A DNA stretch of 64,000 nucleotides from G965233625 sp965233625 (lineage in GTDB: Bacteria; Planctomycetota; Planctomycetia; Pirellulales; Pirellulaceae). The DNA lies in NCBI GenBank assembly GCA_965233625.1, contig OZ247499.1, positions 6,696,001 through 6,760,000 of the forward strand, given 5' to 3'. A model generated the notes under the pieces. The model ran no database searches, had not been told where the DNA came from, and saw only the letters and a program-made list of their open reading frames with translations. Both the position numbers and the translations under genes were made by a program. Every line of letters starts with the position of its first letter. The stretch's first letter is position 1. Positions 27,322-35,576 of this stretch are shown here, piece after piece.

Positions 27322-28275
27322 TTAAAAACCACTAACGACTTTACCGTCGTTTAGCACCCCAAGCGCCTGATAGTTTTCAACGTCAATGGTTTCCGACAGG
27401 AAGTGCACAGAACCGTCGCTGAACGCGAACAGTGCTCCACCAGGATGCGAGCTGCCAAACCCCTGATCCCACGAGTTGGGATCCTGATCGGGACCGCCGC
27501 CATTATCCAGGTTGATCTCGCGGCCTGGTCGTGTCTCGCGAAGTCGAGCAAGGTGATACGCATTGCTTGCGTTGGGCGTTCCCAGCCAGGTTGGGAATGT
27601 CGGGTTGCTGCCGCCAGGAGCTCCGCCATTGGGACCGCCGCCAACTTCCCCCACGATAATGGTGTTGGATGTTCCATCGGTGACCGCCGCCATCCGTCGT
27701 TTTACGGTGCGGAATCGGTTGAAGATCCCGTTATTGTCGTTTTCACGGGTGCCAATACACCCTGCATAATTGATTTTCCCACATTGAAAATTCTGATCAC
27801 TGTTAGGACGGACATTAGGCAGAGTATCTGAAGGGCATAGGAATGATTGAATGGTCATCCGCCCTGGGGGCTCTGCGCCGCCTGTGGTGCGATGACAACG
27901 GCAGGTCCATGCAGAACTCTTCCCGGTCGGGTCGAGGGAGTTGCCGTTTGCTTCGTTCAAAAGATCCCAGGTATTATCCTGCTCGATAAACGGCAGGATG
28001 AAGACCGCCCACGAAAAACCTTCGTTATTGTTGGTGCTGCTGCCGCCGGGTGGAAAGTGTCCGTAAGTGTCATGGAAGTTGTGCAGCCCAAGACCGATCT
28101 GCTTCAGATTATTCGTGCATTGCGACCGGCGTGCCGCCTCTCGTGCAGCTTGGACTGCAGGCAATAGCAACGCGACGAGTACCCCGATTATGGCAATCAC
28201 CACCAGCAGTTCAACTAACGTGAAACCTGATCGGCGAGGGAAAGAACCTTGACGACAAGTGGGAGTAGGGCTCAT
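27322..28275 (-). CDS. DUF1559 prepilin-like protein (copy 1 of 3)
   Basis: The 317-residue protein begins with a type IV pilin-like N-methylation and cleavage signal (GFTLVELLVVIAIIGVLVALLLPA), followed by QAAREAARRSQCTNNLKQ, the DUF1559 hallmark. Near the C-terminus is the family motif HPGGALFAFSDGSVHF (H-x9-DG). Planctomycetes carry tens to hundreds of these; they are probably secreted by a type II or type IV pilus-like system and are called pseudopilins or major pilin-like. GGAGAAG lies before ATG 28275. It is followed by a small lipoprotein gene and is divergent from the ECF sigma factor gene, with 368 bp between. Confidence 0.9.
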   Translation of the reverse strand: MSPTPTCRQGSFPRRSGFTLVELLVVIAIIGVLVALLLPAVQAAREAARRSQCTNNLKQIGLGLHNFHDTYGHFPPGGSSTNNNEGFSWAVFILPFIEQDNTWDLLNEANGNSLDPTGKSSAWTCRCHRTTGGAEPPGRMTIQSFLCPSDTLPNVRPNSDQNFQCGKINYAGCIGTRENDNNGIFNRFRTVKRRMAAVTDGTSNTIIVGEVGGGPNGGAPGGSNPTFPTWLGTPNASNAYHLARLRETRPGREINLDNGGGPDQDPNSWDQGFGSSHPGGALFAFSDGSVHFLSETIDVENYQALGVLNDGKVVSGF

Positions 28276-28643
28276 TACTTCTCCATAGTAAACGTGGGAA
28301 TCAACGAATGTAACGATGACCTATCCTCACCCGGCGAGCACAATCTGTCGGTAAAAATTAAAAAAATCTCAACCTGCCAGGATGGGCGACAGGCAAACAG
28401 CCCGAACGAGGGGTCGCGAAGCCGCAGAAAAAATAGGTTTGTGGCAGTTGATGGCAGTCGCGATTCCCTGCAACCCAAAAAATTTGCAGGCTGCTCATTT
28501 TGTTTGTGAAAAAGACGGAGAAATACCGACAGACTCCGGCGCGTGATGGGGATAGGATTAGGGGCCCTAGAATCAAACGAATCTGATCCCGACCAAATGG
28601 GACCCCACAAGATACAGAGGCGGTAAATATACAGAGGCGGTAA
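28276..28643. promoter_or_regulatory. Divergent intergenic region upstream of sigma factor
   Basis: This 368-bp gap separates the divergent DUF1559 and ECF sigma factor genes and should hold promoters for both. It includes an A/T-rich patch near 28355-28370. It ends in the 17-bp tandem duplication listed separately. No confident promoter boxes or open frame were found. Confidence 0.4.
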
Positions 28644-28645
28644 AT
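28612..28645 (+). repeat. Perfect 17-bp tandem duplication covering the ribosome-binding site
   Basis: ATACAGAGGCGGTAAAT occurs twice without a gap, at 28612-28628 and 28629-28645. The second copy ends in the first two bases of the sigma factor start codon (ATG at 28644-28646), and AGAGG lies about 7 bases upstream of it. In the first copy the same site is followed by ATA, not ATG. The 5' leader therefore holds two ribosome-binding-like segments, only one with a start codon. Copy number could vary by slippage. Confidence 0.85.
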
Positions 28646-29174
28646 GAGTGAGGCGGAACCAGAATTCGAGCGGCAGCTGTTTGTAGACAAATTCGCGGCG
28701 AACCAGCACCGGGTCTTTTCATTCGTTGTGTCACTTTCGCCGGGCTGGACAGACGCGGAGGACATATTTCAGCGTGTCAGCATCGTCTTGTGGCAGAAAT
28801 GGGGCGACTACGATCACAGTCGCGAATTCCTGGCCTGGGCGTTCGGAATCGCGCGGCTTGAAGTCTTAAAATACCTATCAGAAAATAACCGGCGGAAGGA
28901 ACTGCTTGGTGGAGACGCGATGAAAGCCATCCAGGAAAGGACCTCCGAGGCGCAGGAGGAAATCGATGAGAGGATGCAAGCGCTCCAGCATTGCCTGGCA
29001 AGGCTGCCTCGCAAGCAGCGTTCACTGATCGACCGGTGCTATTGCGGTGTTGAAACCATCAAAACCATTGCACGTGAAATCGGCCTGACGTCTGACGCTT
29101 TGTATTGGAGACTTAAACGCATTCGCGAGAAACTACACCAATGTGTCGACCGGTCCGTGGCTGCGGAGAATTAA
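28644..29174 (+). CDS. ECF-type RNA polymerase sigma factor
   Basis: The 176-residue protein has sigma region 2 (TDAEDIFQRVSIVLWQKWG, AWAFGIARLEVLKYL) and region 4 (LPRKQRSLIDRCY, then the helix-turn-helix TIAREIGLTSDALYWRLKRIREKLHQC). It belongs to the Rhodopirellula/Verrucomicrobium-type sigma family common in planctomycetes. The next gene, starting one base after its stop, encodes a membrane FecR-like protein that may act as its regulator. Start ATG 28644 is set by the duplicated ribosome-binding segment. Targets are unknown; the neighbouring DUF1559 and FecR-like genes are candidates. Confidence 0.92.
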   Translation: MSEAEPEFERQLFVDKFAANQHRVFSFVVSLSPGWTDAEDIFQRVSIVLWQKWGDYDHSREFLAWAFGIARLEVLKYLSENNRRKELLGGDAMKAIQERTSEAQEEIDERMQALQHCLARLPRKQRSLIDRCYCGVETIKTIAREIGLTSDALYWRLKRIREKLHQCVDRSVAAEN

Positions 29175-30581
29175 ATGACCAGCAATGAAAACCAGCCTCG
29201 ACCGTTCGGAAGCATGGTCACGGACGAAAAAGTGCGCGAACTGGTCGCTGCTTACACCAGCGGCGCCGCCAGTGAGCAGCAACAGGCCGAATTAAGCGAC
29301 CTGATAACAACCTCACCCGAAGTCTGCGATTATTTCATTGCGCACTCCGCGATTGTTAGCCAGTTATTGACGTATTCCAGCAAATTTGACGATGACTCTC
29401 AAAGACCGGTGCTAGCCGATCCACCGCTGTCGAAGAGGCGAAAAACTGTTGGCTGGATCGCTGCGGCTGCATTGCTGCTCGGAATCGTCATTTCTGGTGT
29501 CTTTGCCTACCGGCAAGTTAATCAAGGTGATCCTTCCCTCGGCCCGGAACCAGTCGGCGAAATGCAGACCAGATTTGCCGGTGGCGAATCGCCGGCAATA
29601 TCAACAGTCAACCTGATGGCCGGAGAACGCGTTTCAATTGAAACAGGCACCTGTCAAGTATCACTGGCAAAGGGCGTTAAATTGTCCTTCACCGCGCCCG
29701 CGTCGTTCACAATGGTGGATGCAATGCATTGCCGGCTCTGGGAAGGGCGACTGACTGCGGATGTGCCTGAGGCTGCGAAGGGATTCCGCGTCGGCACAAG
29801 TCACGCGGATATTGTCGATCACGGGACGCGATTCGGGGTTGCAGCCAGCCCGGAAACTGGCACTGACATCGCAGTGTTTGAGGGACGTGTAGATATCGCA
29901 TCTGCGAATCAGAAAAGAACGCTTTCCGTCGGTCGCGCGGCATCTATCGCCGCAGATGGGGCTATGTCCCGTTTACAAGTGGTCAAACCAGACACGTTTG
30001 AGTCTCCCGCGGATGCAGATGGCTTGCTGGAATCCACGATCATATCGGTGAGCGACAATATTCGGTCAGCGGAAGAGTACGGCTTTTACCGGATCGTGCC
30101 GCAGGGATTTGGCGAAGACCAACCAGCTTACGTGGACCGTGATCATCAGTGGAATGGCGTCGATGCAGATGGACTGCCGGATGAGCTGATAGGCGGTGAC
30201 TACATCATGCCCTTCAATAGCGACAAACGCGTGAAGGAAATCAGAATCACCCTCAACCTTGCCCGCGAGGCAAATCTATTCATTCTGTTCGACGACCGTG
30301 CCGCGACGCCGGATTGGCTGCGGCGCGATTTCGTCGACACTGGAAAGAAAGCTGGGCAGGACGAGGGCGGAATCGTGCCTGGCTTTAAAACCGGCAAGAG
30401 GACAGCAACCGGCAGCGGTAACTCCATTGACTCCGTCTTTTCGGTATGGAGGCGCCGCGCGCCCGTTGTGGGCGAGGTAGCGCTCAAGGGATTGCTAGGT
30501 AAAGAACAACGCGATGGCAGTGGCTTGCCTAGCGAACGATCCATGTACGGCATCGTGATTGTGCCCCTCTCCAAGCCATAA
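29175..30581 (+). CDS. FecR-like membrane protein, probable anti-sigma regulator or signal sensor
   Basis: A 468-residue protein with a cytoplasmic N-terminus (about 90 residues, a helical anti-sigma-like head with VRELVAAYTSGAASEQQQAELSDLI), a single membrane helix (about 93-112) and a periplasmic region. The FecR beta domain is visible: GERVSIETGTCQVSLAKGVKLSFTAPASF and GTRFGVAASPETGTDIAVFEGRVDIAS. The C-terminal 170 residues are not recognised. ATG 29175 follows the sigma factor stop directly, so translation is probably coupled. In planctomycetes such FecR proteins with an ECF sigma partner are common; here the C-terminal part may bind a ligand. Confidence 0.85.
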   Translation: MTSNENQPRPFGSMVTDEKVRELVAAYTSGAASEQQQAELSDLITTSPEVCDYFIAHSAIVSQLLTYSSKFDDDSQRPVLADPPLSKRRKTVGWIAAAALLLGIVISGVFAYRQVNQGDPSLGPEPVGEMQTRFAGGESPAISTVNLMAGERVSIETGTCQVSLAKGVKLSFTAPASFTMVDAMHCRLWEGRLTADVPEAAKGFRVGTSHADIVDHGTRFGVAASPETGTDIAVFEGRVDIASANQKRTLSVGRAASIAADGAMSRLQVVKPDTFESPADADGLLESTIISVSDNIRSAEEYGFYRIVPQGFGEDQPAYVDRDHQWNGVDADGLPDELIGGDYIMPFNSDKRVKEIRITLNLAREANLFILFDDRAATPDWLRRDFVDTGKKAGQDEGGIVPGFKTGKRTATGSGNSIDSVFSVWRRRAPVVGEVALKGLLGKEQRDGSGLPSERSMYGIVIVPLSKP

Positions 30582-30978
30582 GGCGGAAGCCGGTCGTACC
30601 TGTCGTCGTAACATCGAGCCGATGCATCTCCAAACGGCAGGTAGCCACACCATCGTGGTATTTAAGTGACATGCGTTTTCAGCCTGCGGGATCCCGGGGA
30701 AACGACGGGAAGAAGGGTGCATTGAGACAATAACCTGCACCGCAGCCGTTCTCACTAAATTGTACACCTGCCCAAATCAGGTGACACAACCGATGCGACC
30801 CGGACATCCGGAGCTTCTGTCCCCAATTGCCTGGGTTGGTGGTCTATTCTCAACACGATGCTAAGAAACCTGCGTTGTGAGCCGATGTTAAAATAGAGAG
30901 GAATGGCTGCTTTTGGGGGAACCTGTTTCCCCTGGCAACATTCTCCGGGGATCACCGTGGCGTTTGCCTGGCGTTGAG
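30582..30978. other. Intergenic region without supported gene
   Basis: This 397-bp gap lies between the FecR-like gene and the desaturase gene. I found no good open frame or hairpin with a T-run. The frame of the desaturase stays open from 30913, but the conserved part begins later. Confidence 0.35.
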
Positions 30979-31956
30979 ATGACGAAAACCGAGAAATACT
31001 CTGATGTCCTTTCCGCGGATGACCTGCGGCAGCTGCAGCAGAGGTCTGACCGGCCGGCGGCGATAAGGGCGTGTGTGCATTTCGGTTCGTTATTGCTGGC
31101 AGCCACGGCGGTGGTGCTACTTTCGACCTGGTCCTGGTGGCTGTTGGCGCCGGCAATCTTTGTCTGTGGCCTGTTGATCGCTTCGATGCACGCACCGATG
31201 CACGAAAGCATTCATTTGACGGCGTTCCGCTCGAAGCGGGCGAATAAGGTGCTGGGCTGGATGGCTGGCTGGTGCATGTTGATGCCGCCGTCGTTCTATC
31301 GTGACTTTCACGCAGAGCATCACCGGCATACGCACGATCCGTTGCGCGACCCGGAAATCTCAGCAGGCGGTGAGAAGTTTGCCTATTGGCCCGTCTACAT
31401 TCACGAATATCTGATCATGGCATCCGGCCTGCTGCTGCTGATCGCGCGGATTGCCGGACTGCTGCTGATGGCTTTGGGAACGCGGGGGCCGTGGTGGAAC
31501 AAGCTGTTCCCCTTCGTCCGGGCACACAACCGTAAGAACGCTGTCTGGGAAGCGCGGGCCTACGTGGCCGTGATCGTCGCGGTGGCGGTTATCGGTTACA
31601 CCCTTCTGCCGGGATTGGCGTATCTGTTGCTTGCGCTGCTGGTTGGTTTCTCTGCGCTGGTGCTCTATCTGGCAAGTGAGCACACGGGGCTGCCAACGCT
31701 GGGAACGATTTTCGAACGTTCACGCACCACCTATACCAATGCAATCGTGCGTTACTTCATGTGGAACATGCCTTACCACGCAGAGCACCACGCTTATCCC
31801 TCGGTGCCGTTCCACGCTCTGCCGGAACTGCATGACCGGGTCAAACCTGCCTGCGTGAACACGGCGCCCGGCTATCTGCGGCTGCAAGCGGAAGTCATCA
31901 GCAATCTCCGCGTAACGCCCGCCAACGATGCTGCCAAATCTGAGCAGTGCCGGTAG
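30979..31956 (+). CDS. Membrane fatty acid desaturase-like protein
   Basis: The 325-residue membrane protein has the three histidine boxes of the membrane desaturase/hydroxylase family: HAPMHESIH (H-x3-H-x3-H), HAEHHRHTH and, near the C-terminus, YHAEHHAYP. These bind a di-iron centre that introduces a double bond into acyl chains. About four to six hydrophobic helices surround them. ATG 30979 (MTKTEKYSD) is chosen over the upstream in-frame start at 30913 because it opens just before the conserved part. The substrate is not determinable; it might also be a carotenoid or sphingolipid-type hydroxylase. Confidence 0.85.
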   Translation: MTKTEKYSDVLSADDLRQLQQRSDRPAAIRACVHFGSLLLAATAVVLLSTWSWWLLAPAIFVCGLLIASMHAPMHESIHLTAFRSKRANKVLGWMAGWCMLMPPSFYRDFHAEHHRHTHDPLRDPEISAGGEKFAYWPVYIHEYLIMASGLLLLIARIAGLLLMALGTRGPWWNKLFPFVRAHNRKNAVWEARAYVAVIVAVAVIGYTLLPGLAYLLLALLVGFSALVLYLASEHTGLPTLGTIFERSRTTYTNAIVRYFMWNMPYHAEHHAYPSVPFHALPELHDRVKPACVNTAPGYLRLQAEVISNLRVTPANDAAKSEQCR

Positions 31957-32280
31957 AACCGCGCGACACCACCAGCGCTGCAATGCGCTGAAATTCTCTA
32001 GGCGCACCCTTCAATTAAGGTGATTCCGGCGCCGCACGCGACGATGATCTCTGCGGATTGGACTTGCCGTTGGCGGATCAAGCGGGATCGTAGCTATCCA
32101 CGCAATTGAATCCACCATAAAGGGATAATGAAAACCCTTAGTGCCTGCCAAATTGTCGTAAATAGCATGATTATTGTCACAATATCGATGAAGCCCGCCC
32201 TTAACATGGCATGAGTCTTCGCGTGGAAGCACTCTCGTACACACCCTTCAACTGCTCCACATCCTTCATTTTCCCGCCTT
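31957..32280. other. Intergenic region without supported gene
   Basis: This 324-bp gap lies between the desaturase and the second DUF1559 gene. The part around 32095-32200 is AT-rich and may hold the promoter of the DUF1559 gene. No terminator hairpin or reliable open frame was recognised. Confidence 0.35.
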
Positions 32281-33279
32281 ATGGAAACCGCCATGTATAC
32301 GACGCCCAATCGTCAAACGGCCCATTCTTCCCGCCCGGCTGGCTTCACACTCGTGGAACTTCTTGTGGTTATCGCCATCATCGGCGTGCTTGTGGCTTTG
32401 CTGCTGCCTGCGGTTCAAGCCGCCCGCGAAGCTGCCCGCCGCTCGCAGTGCACGAACAATCTGAAGCAGATGGGTCTGGCTGCCCACAATTTCCACGACA
32501 CTTTCAACGCGCTGCCGCCGAGCTTCTTCGACGATGATCTGTCCAACGGCGACAATGCCGACTGGACCTGGGCCGTAGGCATCATGCCGTTCATGGAACT
32601 GGATAACGAATACGATGCGCTGGGCGTTAATCAGACCCGGCTGGAAGACATCGTCGCTGTTGTGTCGGGCGTTCCAGACGGTTCGGCGCTCTCGGCCTAC
32701 GCACCGCATCAAGGATTTGTGCAGGTCACGACGACCCCGATCGACTCGTTCCAGTGCCCCAGCAATGCGACCAGCGACGTCCGCACAGGCTTCCGCGGTT
32801 ACAACCGCAGCGAAGGTCTGGCGAAAACGTCTTACGTGGGCAGCGTCGGCATGTCGAGCAACAACCATGCTGGTGGCGATCGTGGCGGTGCATGCGTGCC
32901 GATGCGGGGCGAAGGCGCCAAGTTCCGCGATATTACTGACGGCCTTAGCAACACCTTCCTTTTCGGTGAACGCGGCGTCGATGGCGGCGGCAACAACAGG
33001 CAGCCCTACTGGCTTGCTGAAAAAACGCCCGGAAACGGCGGCCAGGCCAAACGCTTTGTAAGTTCCGTCCGTTTCCCTGTGAACTGGGACGGGGATTACA
33101 ACATCAACTACTCCTTCGGCAGCTACCATCCAGGCGGCGCCATGTTCGTCTTAACGGATGGCTCGGTTCAGTTCGTCAGCGACACGGTCGAATTCAACTA
33201 TTCGATGACGCCTACAGAAATGGGCGTGTACCAGAAGCTCGGCATGCGGGCTGACGGACAAACGGTTGGCGAATATTAA
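32281..33279 (+). CDS. DUF1559 prepilin-like protein (copy 2 of 3)
   Basis: The 332-residue protein has the prepilin signal GFTLVELLVVIAIIGVLVALLLPA, followed by QAAREAARRSQCTNNLKQ. The C-terminal HPGGAMFVLTDGSVQFVSD is the H-x9-DG motif. ATG 32281 and ATG 32293 are both possible starts; GGAA between them would serve the second one, and neither is decisive. A small lipoprotein gene follows after 122 bp, repeating the layout of copies 1 and 3. Likely exported by the pilus-type or type II secretion machinery; function unknown. Confidence 0.9.
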   Translation: METAMYTTPNRQTAHSSRPAGFTLVELLVVIAIIGVLVALLLPAVQAAREAARRSQCTNNLKQMGLAAHNFHDTFNALPPSFFDDDLSNGDNADWTWAVGIMPFMELDNEYDALGVNQTRLEDIVAVVSGVPDGSALSAYAPHQGFVQVTTTPIDSFQCPSNATSDVRTGFRGYNRSEGLAKTSYVGSVGMSSNNHAGGDRGGACVPMRGEGAKFRDITDGLSNTFLFGERGVDGGGNNRQPYWLAEKTPGNGGQAKRFVSSVRFPVNWDGDYNINYSFGSYHPGGAMFVLTDGSVQFVSDTVEFNYSMTPTEMGVYQKLGMRADGQTVGEY

Positions 33280-33401
33280 GCTACACCATCTTCCGTGGTC
33301 GCTTCTTGAAGAAACCCCGCACGGGCCGGCGCCGGACCGCCCGTGTTGTGGCAGCCAGCTATTTCCGGTTCGACACCGCGTAAGTTCTTTGAAGGAATCC
33401 C

Positions 33402-33827
33402 ATGTCAAAATTACATGCTTGCCTTGCAGCGTCGATGCTGATATTCGCCCTGGTCTGCTTCGCCGGTTGCGGTGGAACCGGCATTCCTACGGCAAGCGTC
33501 TACGGCACCATCACGCTCAATGGCGAGCCCGCAGAAGGCGTCAGCGTGAAGTTTGTTCCCAGTGCGAAAATGCGGCCATCTCATGACGAGACGGATGCTT
33601 CGGGCAGTTACGTGGCGCAATTTGTCAAGACGCAGCAGGGTGTTGTCTATGGACCCTGCGTGGTTCAACTTTCGATCTATCGCGGCAACTCCGAGAAGAA
33701 CTGGTTGCCCAAGGAGTACAATCAGAACGCGGCCGACAACCCCGATCTCAATATCGTCGTGCCGCCAGAAGGGATCGAATTCAACTACGACATCAAGTAC
33801 GACGGCGAGATTCCGCCGGTTGAGTAG
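33402..33827 (+). CDS. Small lipoprotein downstream of DUF1559
   Basis: A 141-residue protein with a lipoprotein signal (VCFAGCGG) and a beta-sandwich of the carboxypeptidase-regulatory type: SVYGTITLNGEPAEGVSVKFVPS and ASGSYVAQFV. GAAGGA lies before ATG 33402. It is the partner lipoprotein of the second DUF1559 gene, comparable with the one at 26765-27127, although sequence identity is low. A role as companion or anchor for the pilin-like protein is a guess from recurrent synteny. Confidence 0.8.
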   Translation: MSKLHACLAASMLIFALVCFAGCGGTGIPTASVYGTITLNGEPAEGVSVKFVPSAKMRPSHDETDASGSYVAQFVKTQQGVVYGPCVVQLSIYRGNSEKNWLPKEYNQNAADNPDLNIVVPPEGIEFNYDIKYDGEIPPVE

Positions 33828-33963
33828 CTGAAACGGTATCGCTGCGAGATGTGCTTTGCCATCCGGCACGCGTGAAGCTGTTTCATGCAGCAACGCGTTC
33901 GTATTGTGTGAATTCCGCGAAACACGTTACCTTACCCGTGAGGTAACTGAAAGGGAGTTCACA

Positions 33964-35139
33964 ATGTTCGCGTTTCGCAGCAGTATCCTGGCCACTATCG
34001 CGATTGCTGGCATGTTGGCAATCGTCGCTGAAGCCGTGGCGCAAGAACCGGCAGCCCTGAATGTGGCAATGCCCGAAGCCGAACGGCAGCTGATCCTGCA
34101 GGCTTATCAGCTCAGCACCCGCGCCAGCACCGTGCAACAGTACACGCAGGTGATAGGTCACTGTGAGCAGGCAGACACTGCCACTCTGCCCTCCCCTGCC
34201 CGCGCATACGCCCACAAATTGCGGGCATGGGCGCACAATTCACGAGGCGAAGCGCTTACGGACCTGGCCAACGACGGGATTCAAGCCGCCGCGGACGCCA
34301 ACCCCGCCGAAGCCCGCGACCTGAATGCGGCTGCAGACGAAGCACGCCTTCACGCCCTGAAAGACTACCAGCAGGCGGTGAAACTTGATCCGGCCGTCTG
34401 GAAGCACTGGCACAACCTGGGCGTCGGCAGCGCGCTGGCGGGCGATCTGAAAACAGCGGAATCCAGCTTCACCCGCGCGATCAACCTGCACAAGCAATAT
34501 GCCAACACCTGGTTCAACCGCGCCGAAGTGCGTTACCGCAGCGGCGCTTACGCGCAGGCCGTGGCCGACTATACCATGGCGCTGCAGCTACGCCCGACCG
34601 ACCCGGCAGCCATTACCGCCCGCGGACACGCCAATTACCGTCTGGGGCAGTACGAAGCCGCCATCAATGACTATGCGGCAGCAAATCAACTGCTGCCACT
34701 CAGCGCCAGCGTGGCGGGCTACCGCGCAGATTGTCACTATCACCTGTCGCAATGGGCGATGGCGGTGAAATGGTATCGCCAGAGCCTCTCGCTAAAACCA
34801 GGCAACGTCCGCAAGTTGCAGAACCTGGCGTGGCTGCTAGCTGTGTGTCCAGACGCCAAAGTCCGCCACCCGCAGCAAGCCATTGCCAACGCCGTCATGG
34901 CAGCGCGAATCTCACCCAACGACTTCCGCATTCAAGACACGCTCGCCGCCGCGTACGCCAGTCACGGGCAGTTCGACCAGGCGATCGTTGCCGCCCAAAG
35001 AGCCATCGAGCTGGGGCAGAAAAAAGCGTCGCCGGCTGAGATGCAGCAGATGCGACAGCGGCTTGATCTTTACCGTCGCGGCCAGCCTTACGTGGCAGAA
35101 TCCGCCCCAGCCAAAGTGGCGAGAAAAACATCCGGATAA
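33964..35139 (+). CDS. Exported TPR-repeat protein
   Basis: The 391-residue protein has a signal peptide (MFAFRSSILATIAIAGMLAIVAEAVAQ) and several tetratricopeptide repeats. Examples are WKHWHNLGVGSALAGDLKTAESSFTRAI, ANTWFNRAEVRYRSGAYAQAVADYTMALQL and AAITARGHANYRLGQYEAAINDYAAA. They form a superhelical protein-binding scaffold, probably periplasmic. AAGGGAG lies before ATG 33964; the frame is open from 33856. Nothing nearby indicates the partner. Confidence 0.85.
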   Translation: MFAFRSSILATIAIAGMLAIVAEAVAQEPAALNVAMPEAERQLILQAYQLSTRASTVQQYTQVIGHCEQADTATLPSPARAYAHKLRAWAHNSRGEALTDLANDGIQAAADANPAEARDLNAAADEARLHALKDYQQAVKLDPAVWKHWHNLGVGSALAGDLKTAESSFTRAINLHKQYANTWFNRAEVRYRSGAYAQAVADYTMALQLRPTDPAAITARGHANYRLGQYEAAINDYAAANQLLPLSASVAGYRADCHYHLSQWAMAVKWYRQSLSLKPGNVRKLQNLAWLLAVCPDAKVRHPQQAIANAVMAARISPNDFRIQDTLAAAYASHGQFDQAIVAAQRAIELGQKKASPAEMQQMRQRLDLYRRGQPYVAESAPAKVARKTSG

Positions 35140-35576
35140 ACGCCGAACCTTGTCGCAGGCAGCCTGTCCCTCCTTCTAACGGTCTGCCGTTGCCAGAACG
35201 GCCTTCTATCTCAGCCCCCCTGCCCTGCTCCTGTTTCAGGAAGAAAACCGATGAAAATGATTCGAGCAGTGCGTGTTTTGCTGATTTGACCTTTCCTCTA
35301 GGTCAAAATCCATTAGGATACGAGTGTAATCGTGCGCTTTAAGGAGTCTGCGCCGGTTTCTCACCTTGTATCGATCTGCACTTTTAATGTACGTTTCTGG
35401 CCTGGTGGCCGGACACATCGGTGGCGGAATACTTGCCCTTATCAGGCATGTGAACTTATGGCGGTTATTCCTTCCGGATAACGCTGCAAGTTTTCTAGAT
35501 CCCGCTTCCTTCCTTGTGAAATTCGTTTCCTGTCATCCGGGAAATCCAGTAAACGCCCTTACGCACTTTTGTAATC
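35140..35576. other. Intergenic region upstream of EF-G gene
   Basis: This 437-bp gap before the elongation factor gene presumably holds its promoter and leader. No Shine-Dalgarno sequence is visible just before ATG 35577. A short open frame from 35366 overlaps the EF-G gene and has no family features, so I do not call it. No terminator for the TPR gene was recognised. Confidence 0.35.
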
